A stretch of 64,000 bases of DNA, taken from assembly GCA_963747965.1 (NCBI GenBank), contig CAVVGZ010000004.1:186001-250000 (forward strand). The letters run 5' to 3'. The notes beneath the pieces are model-generated. The model saw nothing but the letters and a program-made list of their open reading frames with translations. It searched no databases and was not told the origin of the DNA. This stretch comes from CAVVGZ01 sp963747965 (GTDB lineage: Bacteria; Chloroflexota; Anaerolineae; Anaerolineales; Anaerolineaceae). Every line of letters begins with the position of its first letter. The stretch's first letter is position 1. This document shows positions 55,504-63,588 of the stretch, in pieces. The translations under genes and the position numbers were made by a program.

Positions 55504-55850
55504 ACCAGTAGATAGTGAAAAAACAGCTGCTTGCTCCTTTTATAGAACCCGGGAGATCCGGCATAATTGGCAGGTGGAAACCTTCCATAAAAAGAAGAAA
55601 GAAGTAAAAAGCGTAGGTTAATCGTAGGGTACCCGTCAAGTACAATCCCCCGGTTTCTGATAATATAGATACATAGGGCGACTTCTCTTCTTCTCCTCCT
55701 TAAGAGAGCGCCGGGGTCGGCGTCCCCGGCGCTCATTGATTTTAAATCCATCCATAAAAAAATTGAATTGCCGGTCAGGCTCACAAATAAAATTATGATA
55801 GACTTATTAATGAAATTTGACCTGTCATAATTTACACTGGGAGATAAACC
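55504..55850. other. Non-coding region between era and the phosphoribosyltransferase gene
   Basis: About 345 nt. It contains a strong GC-rich hairpin (55706-55734, listed separately), an extended -10 TGTCATAAT at about 55823-55831 ahead of the phosphoribosyltransferase gene, and a CTTCTTCTCCTCCTT pyrimidine run at about 55687-55701. Confidence 0.5.
55706..55734. repeat. Perfect 11-bp GC-rich hairpin
   Basis: GAGCGCCGGGG and CCCCGGCGCTC (55706-55716 and 55724-55734) around a 7-nt loop. No T run follows on either strand, so it is not a simple terminator. It lies just after a CCTCCTT tract, which can pair with Shine-Dalgarno sequences. Confidence 0.6.
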
Positions 55851-56405
55851 ATGATGGCATCAAGACCTACCTACCCTATTGATATTGCCGGTGTGCACCG
55901 CGAACTGTCCTTGTTTGAAATAAAACCGGGTTTGAGGATTGCCATATTAAATATTCTTGGTGACACAGAACTGGTTCAGGCAGCTGCGAAGGAACTGGCC
56001 AAAAAAATTTCCGATATGGATTTTGATGTGTTTGTAACAGCAGAGACCAAGAGCATCCCGCTTGCCCATGCAATTTCCGTAGAAATGGGCAAACCGTATG
56101 TTGTGCTGCGCAAGTCGTATAAACCTTACATGGGGGATGCCTTTAATGCAGAAACTCTCTCGATAACAACCGGCGAACCTCAGACTCTTTTCCTGGATGA
56201 AAAAGATAGGGCATTGGTTCAAAACCGAAAAGTGATGATTGTTGATGATGTCATCAGCACTGGTTCTACCCTGCAGGGGATGAGGTTATTAATGGAGAAA
56301 GCAGGAGCAATTCTTGTTGGTGAGGCAGCCATTTTTACCGAAGGTGAACGGGCAAAATGGCGCGATATTATCTGTCTTGGTCATCTGCCAGTATTCGTTG
56401 ATTAA
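55851..56405 (+). CDS. Purine phosphoribosyltransferase-family protein
   Basis: A 184-residue type I phosphoribosyltransferase. The PRPP-binding loop VMIVDDVISTGSTLQG is near residue 130-145, and FVTAETKSIPLAHAIS near 60-75. Adenine and xanthine phosphoribosyltransferases both look like this, and I cannot tell which. GGGAGA precedes the start (ATG 55851 or 55854). A terminator follows. Confidence 0.87.
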   Translation: MMASRPTYPIDIAGVHRELSLFEIKPGLRIAILNILGDTELVQAAAKELAKKISDMDFDVFVTAETKSIPLAHAISVEMGKPYVVLRKSYKPYMGDAFNAETLSITTGEPQTLFLDEKDRALVQNRKVMIVDDVISTGSTLQGMRLLMEKAGAILVGEAAIFTEGERAKWRDIICLGHLPVFVD

Positions 56406-56411
56406 AAGATG

Positions 56412-56445
56412 AGCCCCAACAGGATGGAACCTGTGGGGCTTTCTT
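56412..56445 (+). terminator. Rho-independent terminator after phosphoribosyltransferase gene
   Basis: AGCCCC-a-ACAGG / CCTGT-GGGGCT (56412-56423 and 56430-56440), one bulge, then TTCTT. Weak T run. Confidence 0.75.
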
Positions 56446-56470
56446 CATATTTGGATTGATTTAACTCCCA

Positions 56471-56743
56471 TCAAGAAATTTGCGGAATTTCAGGCAGACC
56501 GTTTATCAATTTCAACTTTCTTGTGCGCGGCATGGCTTTTATCGCTGCTTCCCTGGCCATTGCAGCCGAGCGGCTGGATAATTCTTCCAGGTAAACAAGC
56601 TGGACTGGCCTGCGGAGCTTCGTGTAACGGGCTCCTCTACCAGCATTATGGGCAGCCAGGCGCCTGGTTGGATCAGTAGTCCAACCCGTGTAGAACGTCC
56701 CGTCCGAACATTTCAGCAAATAGCAGAAATAACCCAAGATCAA
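56471..56743 (-). CDS. GIY-YIG nuclease-domain protein (YhbQ-like)
   Basis: A 90-residue single-domain GIY-YIG protein: CYLLKCSDGTFYTGWT (the two GIY-YIG strands), then AAHNAGRGARYTKLRRPVQL, and a Glu in AMAREAAIK as metal ligand. Family members are of unclear role, possibly DNA repair. Its ATG overlaps the stop of the dehydrogenase gene by 4 nt. Confidence 0.9.
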   Translation of the reverse strand: MILGYFCYLLKCSDGTFYTGWTTDPTRRLAAHNAGRGARYTKLRRPVQLVYLEELSSRSAAMAREAAIKAMPRTRKLKLINGLPEIPQIS

Positions 56744-57723
56744 CTGTCTTTCTTACCTTTTCGCCCCAATCCGATCAAACTGCCAAGGGTTTCAGAGGCT
56801 CCAGGAATTTTAGCGGATTGTTCCTTTTCCCAGCTGCCGGTCATTCTTAATCGATACCAATCCTCAAAGCCCTTTTCAGCCCTTTTATAGTATTCATTCA
56901 GTTTATTGCTGTCTTCTTCAGAGAGGTAAGTGCGAACCTCACGCAGCGAAAAAATCAAATTATCAACAACACGCAAGACATTATCCTTATTTAATATGGC
57001 TGCCATGCCCGGTTCTTTTGACTGAGCCAGTGAGGTAGCCAGCTCAGCCACACGAGCATAATCCATACCAGCTATCTTCCCCCCTTCTTTCCATCCGACC
57101 TGATCAACGGTTGAATTAACCAGTGCGGCCGCTAAAAGTATCGGGAGCTGCCTGCTCATCGCTACGAGGCCGTCGCACTCATAAGGATCCACAAAATAAG
57201 GGGTTGCACCCAATACTTCAGCAAAATCGGATGCAAGCTTAACTGCATCTCGCTGTGTACCCGCCGAACTTGAAATCGCAATCAGGCTGTTTTGGAAAAG
57301 GTCCTTATGCCCCTCGTAAGGACCTTGTTCATATTTGGTCAGGTAAACAGGATTCAGGCTGGGGGTAAATTTCAAAAAGAAACGATCCTTTGGAAGCAAT
57401 TGTTTTGCCAACTCAATTACCTCCACATGCAGGGGGGATGTATCCAGAATGACAACCTCAGGTTTTAAATCCGGAGCAACAATTTCAAGGGTTTTCTTTA
57501 CCTCATCTACTGGAAGATCCAGGATAATAATGTCAGCATTTTCAACTGCTCTGGGTAAATTTGCCTCGACCTTATCTACGACACCCAGCTTTAGGGCTTG
57601 CTTAGCAACACTATTGTTAATATCATTTCCTATCCGGTTGAACTGGTCTGTTTTACCCCCCAGAGCCAGTCCTACAGATGAGCCAATCTGGCCTAATCCG
57701 ATAATTGTAAGTTGTATACTCAT
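56740..57723 (-). CDS. TyrA-like NAD(P)-binding dehydrogenase (prephenate dehydrogenase family)
   Basis: A 327-residue protein. The Rossmann motif IIGLGQIGSSVGLALG is at the N-terminus; VVILDTSPLHVEVIELAKQL and FTPSLNPVY follow. It matches the prephenate/arogenate dehydrogenase family broadly; the substrate HPxxG-type motif is not evident, so it may be a relative with another substrate. I chose ATG 57723 because GGAGGTC is upstream; it shares its A with the TGA of the M50 gene (TGATG). Confidence 0.8.
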   Translation of the reverse strand: MSIQLTIIGLGQIGSSVGLALGGKTDQFNRIGNDINNSVAKQALKLGVVDKVEANLPRAVENADIIILDLPVDEVKKTLEIVAPDLKPEVVILDTSPLHVEVIELAKQLLPKDRFFLKFTPSLNPVYLTKYEQGPYEGHKDLFQNSLIAISSSAGTQRDAVKLASDFAEVLGATPYFVDPYECDGLVAMSRQLPILLAAALVNSTVDQVGWKEGGKIAGMDYARVAELATSLAQSKEPGMAAILNKDNVLRVVDNLIFSLREVRTYLSEEDSNKLNEYYKRAEKGFEDWYRLRMTGSWEKEQSAKIPGASETLGSLIGLGRKGKKDS

Positions 57724-58370
57724 CAAAGACCTCCAATAAGTAATCTGCTGATTGTATTGAGGACAGGAATCAGAACCCATCCAAAGATATCAATTCCTAC
57801 CATCGGCCCCACAAATATTAATACCATCAGGATCATCGGCCCGAAAGGGCGGATTCTATCCATGAAATCAGCCCATGCCGGTGGGAAAAAGTACTGGGCA
57901 ATTTTCTCCCCATCAAGTGGTGCCAGCGGAATCAGGTTAAATAATAGCAAAAGCAAATTGATTTGGATAAATGCCACCAGAAATTGGGTTGGGGACGGGA
58001 ACATACCGGTGGATGAAAAAGAGGATGTCAATGGTAAAACCCTCAGGAGCATGGCTGCCATAAATGCCAATGCCAGGTTTGAAAGCGGTCCGGCAAATGA
58101 TACCCACATCATTGCCGCTGGAGAACGTCTGCTTAAGATATATGGGTTTACCGGAACCGGGCGTGCCCAGCCAAAACCAACCAGGATGAGCATCAAGGAA
58201 CCCATCAGGTCCAAATGTGCGGCCGGGTTCAGAGTGAGCCTCCCATTATCACGCGGTGTTGGATCACCAAACCGATCGGCCACGAAAGCGTGAGAAAATT
58301 CATGCACGGATAAGGCAATAATCAGGATAAGAATCCTGGTGATAATAGTTGCCGGGTCTAAGTTAAACAT
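57723..58370 (-). CDS. M50-family site-2 protease-like membrane metalloprotease
   Basis: A 215-residue protein with about five or six membrane helices. The zinc motif HExxH is HEFSH in ALSVHEFSHAFVADRFG near residue 24, and the second metal motif is NLIPLAPLDGEKIA. This short SREBP-like M50B type has no PDZ domain. I start it at ATG 58370; a frame open to 58583 is antisense to DUF951. An extended -10 TGGTATAAT at 58399-58407 gives a leader of about 28 nt. It is translationally coupled to the TyrA-like gene. Confidence 0.88.
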   Translation of the reverse strand: MFNLDPATIITRILILIIALSVHEFSHAFVADRFGDPTPRDNGRLTLNPAAHLDLMGSLMLILVGFGWARPVPVNPYILSRRSPAAMMWVSFAGPLSNLALAFMAAMLLRVLPLTSSFSSTGMFPSPTQFLVAFIQINLLLLLFNLIPLAPLDGEKIAQYFFPPAWADFMDRIRPFGPMILMVLIFVGPMVGIDIFGWVLIPVLNTISRLLIGGL

Positions 58371-58398
58371 GAAGACATCAATGCCCCATTTCACGGTG

Positions 58399-58407
58399 AT
58401 TATACCA
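58399..58407 (-). promoter_or_regulatory. Extended -10 promoter of the M50 gene
   Basis: TGGTATAAT on the minus strand (TATAAT = 58399-58404). It faces away from the plus-strand promoter 3 nt away. Confidence 0.6.
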
Positions 58408-58410
58408 TGA

Positions 58411-58419
58411 TGATATAAT
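58411..58419 (+). promoter_or_regulatory. Extended -10 promoter abutting DUF951 (leaderless)
   Basis: TGATATAAT with TATAAT at 58414-58419 and 6 nt to the ATG at 58426. No -35 resembling consensus. Transcript start predicted at the A of the start codon. Confidence 0.55.
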
Positions 58420-58425
58420 CCCTTT

Positions 58426-58632
58426 ATGCTCACCGATTTAGAGTTGGAGGACCGGATAATTCTTCGCAAAATCCATCCGTGTGGAGGATACGAATGGAAG
58501 GTGGTTAGACTGGGGGCAGATATTGGAATTGAATGTCTTAAATGCGGGCGGAGAGTCCTGCTTGCACGGCGTGAACTCGCCAACCGGATTAAATCAATTA
58601 GAAAGAAACCCGATCTTGATGCTAAATCCTGA
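58426..58632 (+). CDS. DUF951 family protein
   Basis: A 68-residue protein with the DUF951 pattern: KIHPCGGYEWKVVRLGADIG, then ECLKCGRRVLLARRELANRI. Three Cys suggest a zinc site. Members are usually near translation or cell-wall genes and are of unknown function. It overlaps the next gene by 14 nt. No ribosome site precedes it. Confidence 0.9.
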   Translation: MLTDLELEDRIILRKIHPCGGYEWKVVRLGADIGIECLKCGRRVLLARRELANRIKSIRKKPDLDAKS

Positions 58633-59767
58633 AAAACCTCGCATTCTTTTCCTCTTTTCTGACACAGGAGGCGGTCATCGCAGCGCTGCTGAAGCGATTA
58701 TTGAGGCCATCCAATTGGGGTTCCCTGATCAAATTGACCTGCAGATGGTGGATTTATTTAAGGAATATGCACCCCCGCCCCTGGACCTTGCCCCGGATGT
58801 TTATCCACCCCTTTCGCGAATGCCGCAGGTCTGGAAAATTGGATACCGGATGAGTGACGGCAGGCGCCGTACAAAGCTGATCAATTCTGTACTTTACCCC
58901 TATATTCGCCGGTCAATCAGGAAACTGATCCAGGAAAATCCTTGCGACCTGGTTGTATCTGTCCACCAGTTAATGAACAATCCTGTAGCCAGGGTATTAA
59001 GGAAATACCCCATCGGTTTTGTCACCGTTGTTACGGACCTGATCTCAACCCACGCTGCCTGGTACGAAAAAACTGCTGACCTGATAATAGTACCAACGGA
59101 ACAGGCATACATGCGGGGCCTGGATTTGGGTATACCTGCAGATTCTATGAGAGTAATCGGACTTCCGGTTGCAGATAAATTCCGATTACAGGCGGGAGGA
59201 AAAGAGAAGATCAGGAAACACCTGGGATGGTCCGAGGGGGGATTCTATGTTTTATTGATAGGTGGAGGGGAAGGAATGGGGCCTATCGAGGAATTTGCCC
59301 GGGCAATTAATGAATCCTTTCATGATGTCTCACTCATTGTGATCACAGGAAGAAATACCCAATTAAAATCCAAACTCGAGAAAATCAATTGGAATATACC
59401 GGCTCATATACTTGGTTTTGTAACCAATATGCATGAGCTAATGCGCGCTTCGGATGTTCTTGCCACAAAAGCCGGACCGGGCACAATCTCGGAAGCGATG
59501 ATATGTCAGCTGCCAATAATCCTATACAGTTACATGCCCGGTCAGGAGGATGGGAATATTGACTATGTCGTAAATGAAGGCGTTGGGTATTGGGCTCCGG
59601 ATAAAGGAACCTTCACTACCACATTGAGACAATTGATCGACAACCCCCAATCAGTCCAGAAGGCAAAGGAATCCTGCCTGCTGCTGGCCCGTCCAGATGC
59701 AGCCATACAAATTGCAGCCGAACTGGTATACAGGGTAAATGATATAAAACTGCATCAGGATACCTGA
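58619..59767 (+). CDS. MGDG synthase-like glycosyltransferase
   Basis: About 382 residues of the MGDG-synthase/ypfP-like GT28 type: ILFLFSDTGGGHRSAAEAII at the N-terminus and the donor-site SDVLATKAGPGTISEAMICQ. It probably adds sugar to diacylglycerol, making a membrane glycolipid. ATG 58619 lies inside the DUF951 stop region, in another frame; the upstream frame from 58481 is antisense-like to nothing conserved. tsaE follows after 37 nt behind its own promoter. Confidence 0.88.
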   Translation: MLNPEKPRILFLFSDTGGGHRSAAEAIIEAIQLGFPDQIDLQMVDLFKEYAPPPLDLAPDVYPPLSRMPQVWKIGYRMSDGRRRTKLINSVLYPYIRRSIRKLIQENPCDLVVSVHQLMNNPVARVLRKYPIGFVTVVTDLISTHAAWYEKTADLIIVPTEQAYMRGLDLGIPADSMRVIGLPVADKFRLQAGGKEKIRKHLGWSEGGFYVLLIGGGEGMGPIEEFARAINESFHDVSLIVITGRNTQLKSKLEKINWNIPAHILGFVTNMHELMRASDVLATKAGPGTISEAMICQLPIILYSYMPGQEDGNIDYVVNEGVGYWAPDKGTFTTTLRQLIDNPQSVQKAKESCLLLARPDAAIQIAAELVYRVNDIKLHQDT

Positions 59768-59769
59768 CC

Positions 59770-59798
59770 TTGCTCCTGATTGCTCCCTGGCATATAAT
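59770..59798 (+). promoter_or_regulatory. Promoter abutting tsaE (leaderless)
   Basis: TTGCTC (59770-59775), a 17-nt spacer and TATAAT (59793-59798), with 6 nt to the ATG at 59805. Predicts transcription from the start codon. Confidence 0.65.
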
Positions 59799-59804
59799 TT
59801 CAAC

Positions 59805-60299
59805 ATGCCAATCTATGATTCAAATACACTGGAATTTTTCAGCCGGAGTCCAGAACAAACCCGGAGATTAGGGATTCGTATCGGGGTGCTGCTAAAACCC
59901 GGTGATATAATCTGCCTTTCCGGCGAGCTAGGCAGTGGAAAAACAACCCTGGTGCAGGGCATTTCCCAGGGATGGGGATCTCTGGATGGGGTTACCAGCC
60001 CAACCTTTATTATTGTTAATGAATATCACAAACCGGATGGAAAATCCCTCTATCATCTGGATGCATACCGGCTGCAAAATGCCTTTGAGGCTGAGGACCT
60101 GGATATCGACCAAATGATAGAAGAAGGTATCCTCATAATCGAATGGCCGGAACAAATAGAGGATGCCATCCCGAACGAACGATTAACCATCAAAATGCAG
60201 TGGATGGCTGATGAACAAAGGGGAATGCTCTTCCAACCGCAGGGGGTAAGGTACCATAAATTAATGGCGGAATTTCGGCAGGCGGCTTTCAGAGGGTAA
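59805..60299 (+). CDS. tsaE: tRNA threonylcarbamoyladenosine biosynthesis ATPase TsaE
   Basis: A 164-residue TsaE. Walker A CLSGELGSGKTTLVQGISQG, then VTSPTFIIVNEY and LYHLDAYRL, EGILIIEWPEQ in the C-terminal part. It helps make t6A37 in tRNA with TsaB, TsaC and TsaD. tsaB starts 2 nt after its stop, so tsaE-tsaB-rimI-udg form an operon with a promoter at 59770. Confidence 0.95.
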   Translation: MPIYDSNTLEFFSRSPEQTRRLGIRIGVLLKPGDIICLSGELGSGKTTLVQGISQGWGSLDGVTSPTFIIVNEYHKPDGKSLYHLDAYRLQNAFEAEDLDIDQMIEEGILIIEWPEQIEDAIPNERLTIKMQWMADEQRGMLFQPQGVRYHKLMAEFRQAAFRG

Positions 60300-60301
60300 A
60301 T

Positions 60302-60976
60302 ATGCTTTTAGCTGTTGATACATCCACGCAACAAATCGGGTTAGCCCTTTATGATGGCGTTACCGTTATCGTTGAAGATATCTGGGTATCTCAAAACCAT
60401 CACACAAAGGAATTGTCACCGGCAATTTCCCGCCTTTTTACAAAATGCGCCATAAACCCCAGGGATCTTACAGGGCTGGCTATTGCCATAGGACCTGGAT
60501 CATTCACCGGTCTGCGTATCGGATTGAGCGTTGTTAAAGGAATGGCATTATTTCTGCATATCCCGGTGGTGGGTATTCCAACCTTGGACATCCTGGCAGC
60601 AGCTCAACCCCTGCAGGAAATTCCCCTGGTTGCTCTCTTAAGAGCAGGGCGGGGCAGGTTAGCGGCATGCTGGTATGTTGCAGATTTTCGCGCAAGAAAA
60701 TGGAAATCTCAAGGAAAATACCAGGTACTCCAGGCTGAAGAATTATCCGAACTCGTTGATACCCCCACCCTGATCTTTGGTGAATTGAACGCTGCAGAAC
60801 GCCAGGTTCTCGAGCGCAAGAAAACCAATATCATCCTCGGCACACCTGCACAATCTATCAGGCGGCCTTCCTATTTAGCAGAGATCGCCTGGCAAAAAAT
60901 GAGACATAATCAGGTGGATGATGTGAATTCTCTCACCCCGATCTATCTCCATGTGATGGGGGCTAAACCTGCCTGA
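60302..60976 (+). CDS. tsaB: tRNA threonylcarbamoyladenosine biosynthesis protein TsaB
   Basis: A 224-residue ASKHA-fold protein with AVDTSTQQIGLALYDG at the N-terminus and GPGSFTGLRIGLSVVKG near residue 63. It is the scaffold partner of TsaD in t6A synthesis. AGAGGG precedes the ATG. Its TGA overlaps the ATG of rimI by 1 nt (TGATG). Confidence 0.95.
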   Translation: MLLAVDTSTQQIGLALYDGVTVIVEDIWVSQNHHTKELSPAISRLFTKCAINPRDLTGLAIAIGPGSFTGLRIGLSVVKGMALFLHIPVVGIPTLDILAAAQPLQEIPLVALLRAGRGRLAACWYVADFRARKWKSQGKYQVLQAEELSELVDTPTLIFGELNAAERQVLERKKTNIILGTPAQSIRRPSYLAEIAWQKMRHNQVDDVNSLTPIYLHVMGAKPA

Positions 60977-61545
60977 TGAACTCCAATGAATACCAGTATG
61001 TTTCAATACGCCCAATGACGCTGGATGACATTGAAGCGGTTTACCGGATCGAATCCCAATCTTTTACCCTGCCCTGGAGCAAACGATCCTATCAATTCGA
61101 GGTAAATGAAAATAAATCCTCACGCCCCTGGGTAGCAGAAGCATCCCTTCAGGATAGTTCTAAACAGATTGTTGGATTAATTGTTATCTGGTTGATTTTA
61201 GATGAAGCCCATATTGCCAATGTAGCAGTTCATCCTGACTTCAGGGGATTGGGGATTGGCCGAAAGCTCCTCGCATATACAATTCTTAAAGCATATGAGG
61301 AGGGAGCCCGTCAATTCTTCCTCGAAGTCCGCCGTGGTAACTTAGCTGCCCAGAAAATCTACCGGGATTTGGGATTTAAAATCGAAGGGGTCAGGGAAAA
61401 ATATTACAAGGATAATGCTGAGGATGCCCTGCTGATGGAAATGGGAATAATAAACCAACCCTTACTGGAAAAATATGCTGGCGAAGCTATTCCGACGAGT
61501 ATGCTCTACGACTTTCAGACCAAGGAGAACGAAAATGGATCGTGA
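60976..61545 (+). CDS. rimI: Ribosomal protein S18 alanine N-acetyltransferase
   Basis: A 189-residue GNAT protein: RPMTLDDIEAVYRIESQSFT, then LPWSKRSYQFEV, and acetyl-CoA motif NVAVHPDFRGLGIGRKLLAY. The tsaB-rimI order is very common, supporting RimI over a generic GNAT. The C-terminus is about 30 residues longer than E. coli RimI. It overlaps udg by 11 nt. Confidence 0.92.
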   Translation: MNSNEYQYVSIRPMTLDDIEAVYRIESQSFTLPWSKRSYQFEVNENKSSRPWVAEASLQDSSKQIVGLIVIWLILDEAHIANVAVHPDFRGLGIGRKLLAYTILKAYEEGARQFFLEVRRGNLAAQKIYRDLGFKIEGVREKYYKDNAEDALLMEMGIINQPLLEKYAGEAIPTSMLYDFQTKENENGS

Positions 61546-62194
61546 CCACCAGCTCCGGGAAATCATTAAGGATATATCCGTTTGTACCAAATGCCAGCTG
61601 CACCACTCCCGGAAATTATCCGTTCCCGGAGAGGGACCATTTGATACAGATATCATGTTTATTGGCGAAGCACCCGGTTTTCACGAAAATGAGCAAGGAC
61701 GTCCGTTTGTCGGGGCTGCCGGAAAGCTGCTGGATACATTGCTTGCCAATATTGGAATGAATCGTAACCAGGTTGTAATTACCAATGTGGTTAAATGCCG
61801 GCCGCCTGGTAATCGCGATCCACTGGATGAGGAAATAGAGGCATGCGTTGGTGCATATCTATCACGCCAGATTGAATTGATTGACCCGAAACTGATCATT
61901 ACATTAGGTAGAATTTCGATGGGCTTGTTTTTTAAAAATGCAAAAATCGGGGAGATGCATGGGAATTCGGTTAAGATCGGTCAAAGATGGGTAACTGCCA
62001 TGTACCACCCTGCTGCTGCCTTGCACCAACCCAAGCTCCTGGAAGTTATTCAAAAAGATTTTGATAAACTCCCGGCATTGATTTCCAGGGTCGTCCTGAG
62101 TACAGATCAGAAAATCGCTGAAAAAGAAGGTAGTAGCGGAAAGAATGAATTGGTACCCCCTCAAAGCACTCCCAGCCAGCTGAGTTTATTCTAG
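61535..62194 (+). CDS. udg: Uracil-DNA glycosylase, family 4 (Fe-S)
   Basis: A 219-residue UDG. Fe-S Cys residues: CTKC near the N-terminus (DISVCTKCQLHHSRKLSVPG), then KCRPPGNRDP and EACVGAYL. Catalytic GEAPGFHENEQGRPFVGAAG and the C-terminal HPAAAL. It removes uracil from DNA. AAGGAGA supports ATG 61535 over the longer 61475 start. Confidence 0.94.
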   Translation: MDRDHQLREIIKDISVCTKCQLHHSRKLSVPGEGPFDTDIMFIGEAPGFHENEQGRPFVGAAGKLLDTLLANIGMNRNQVVITNVVKCRPPGNRDPLDEEIEACVGAYLSRQIELIDPKLIITLGRISMGLFFKNAKIGEMHGNSVKIGQRWVTAMYHPAAALHQPKLLEVIQKDFDKLPALISRVVLSTDQKIAEKEGSSGKNELVPPQSTPSQLSLF

Positions 62195-62211
62195 GATAGT
62201 CTTTTTATTTA

Positions 62212-62220
62212 TGATATGAT
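62212..62220 (+). promoter_or_regulatory. Extended -10 promoter of the nucleotide-sugar dehydrogenase gene
   Basis: TGATATGAT with TATGAT at 62215-62220, 46 nt before the ATG at 62266; AGGATCC lies between. No good -35. Confidence 0.45.
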
Positions 62221-62265
62221 AAGCCAGTTAAAAAGAGATTCAATAATCCGCCAATAGGATCCACC

Positions 62266-63588
62266 ATGGAAAACACTTATAAAACTAATTTGATAAATCG
62301 ATTTAAAGATAAAAGCGCAAAAATCTCCATTCTTGGTTTGGGTTATGTAGGTCTTCCCCTTGCAACGGTGTTTGCAGAGGCCGGTTTTCATGTCATCGGA
62401 GTAGACCCTGACCCAAAAAAAATTAGCGCTATTCAAAATGGTGAAAGTTATATTTTGGATGTCCCTGACGAACAAATCAGAAAATTGGTGGATCAGAAAA
62501 AGCTTCAGGCAACTACAGATTTTTCTTACCTCAAGCAGGCTGATGCTGTCAGCATCTGTGTCCCTACCCCGCTCCGAAAAACAGGCGATCCAGACCTGTC
62601 CTACATTGTCTCGGCTACAGAGGAACTGGCAAAGTATATACATCCTGGCATGGTGGTAGTTCTGGAATCCACCACCTATCCCGGTACAACCCGGGAAGTC
62701 ATCCTGCCTACTCTAACCGAGAAAAGCAATCTGAAAGTTGGTGAAGATTTCTTCCTTGCTTTCTCGCCTGAGAGAGTGGATCCAGGGAGGAAAGACTGGA
62801 CAACGATCAACACCCCGAAGGTACTCGGCGGTGTTACCCCGAATTGCCTTGAGGTTGCTTCAGCATGGTATTCTATGGCTCTTCAGAAGGTAGTCCCGGT
62901 TTCTTCTGCAGAAGTGGCTGAGATGGCGAAATTACTTGAAAATACCTACAGGATGATCAATATCGGCCTGGTGAATGAGCTGGCGATCATGTGTGACCGG
63001 CTTGGGGTCGATGTTTGGGAGGTTATTGACGCCGCTGCCACAAAACCCTTTGGATTTATGAAATTTACTCCCGGTCCTGGACTGGGGGGACACTGCATCC
63101 CCATAGACCCTCTCTACCTTTCCTGGAAACTTCGCAGTATTAACTATACAGCCAGGTTCATAGAACTGGCGTCCGAAATCAACTCCAACATGCCCCGCTT
63201 TGTAGTTGGGAAAATTTCAGATGCTTTGAACAACCGTTCAAAGCCAATAAAAGGCAGCCAAATACTGGTGTTGGGAGCAGCATACAAACCGGATATTGAT
63301 GATATCCGCGAATCTCCCGCCCTGGATGTAATTGGACTGCTCATCCAAAAAGGTGCGCTGGTCTCCTATCATGATCCCTATATAGAAAGGGTTCACCATG
63401 AGGAATGGGAACTGCAGTCAATACCCGATCTGGATGAAGGTTTGGAGAATGCGGACTGTGTTGTCATTTTGACCAACCATTCCGTGTACGACTACCCTGC
63501 CATTCTTGAGAAAAGTAAGCTCATTATTGACAGTCGAAATGCCCTGGGTGTGCTTGGACGGGACCATCCCAAAGTGGTGAGGCTGTAA
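62266..63588 (+). CDS. UDP-sugar dehydrogenase (UDP-GlcNAc/UDP-ManNAc dehydrogenase family)
   Basis: A 440-residue UDP-glucose/GDP-mannose dehydrogenase family enzyme. The N-terminal ISILGLGYVGLPLATVFAEA binds NAD; the catalytic Cys is in GPGLGGHCIPIDP; central VAEMAKLLENTYRMINIGL and C-terminal AAYKPDIDDIRESPALDVI are normal. The insertion pattern is like WbpA/WecC-type dehydrogenases, which make UDP-N-acetylhexosaminuronate, but the sugar is not certain. It overlaps the epimerase by 1 nt (TAATG). Confidence 0.92.
   Translation: MENTYKTNLINRFKDKSAKISILGLGYVGLPLATVFAEAGFHVIGVDPDPKKISAIQNGESYILDVPDEQIRKLVDQKKLQATTDFSYLKQADAVSICVPTPLRKTGDPDLSYIVSATEELAKYIHPGMVVVLESTTYPGTTREVILPTLTEKSNLKVGEDFFLAFSPERVDPGRKDWTTINTPKVLGGVTPNCLEVASAWYSMALQKVVPVSSAEVAEMAKLLENTYRMINIGLVNELAIMCDRLGVDVWEVIDAAATKPFGFMKFTPGPGLGGHCIPIDPLYLSWKLRSINYTARFIELASEINSNMPRFVVGKISDALNNRSKPIKGSQILVLGAAYKPDIDDIRESPALDVIGLLIQKGALVSYHDPYIERVHHEEWELQSIPDLDEGLENADCVVILTNHSVYDYPAILEKSKLIIDSRNALGVLGRDHPKVVRL

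Noticed and set aside
61475..61534. Longer start of the uracil-DNA glycosylase gene
   Set aside because: It lies wholly inside rimI in another frame and lacks family sequence; AAGGAGA supports ATG 61535.
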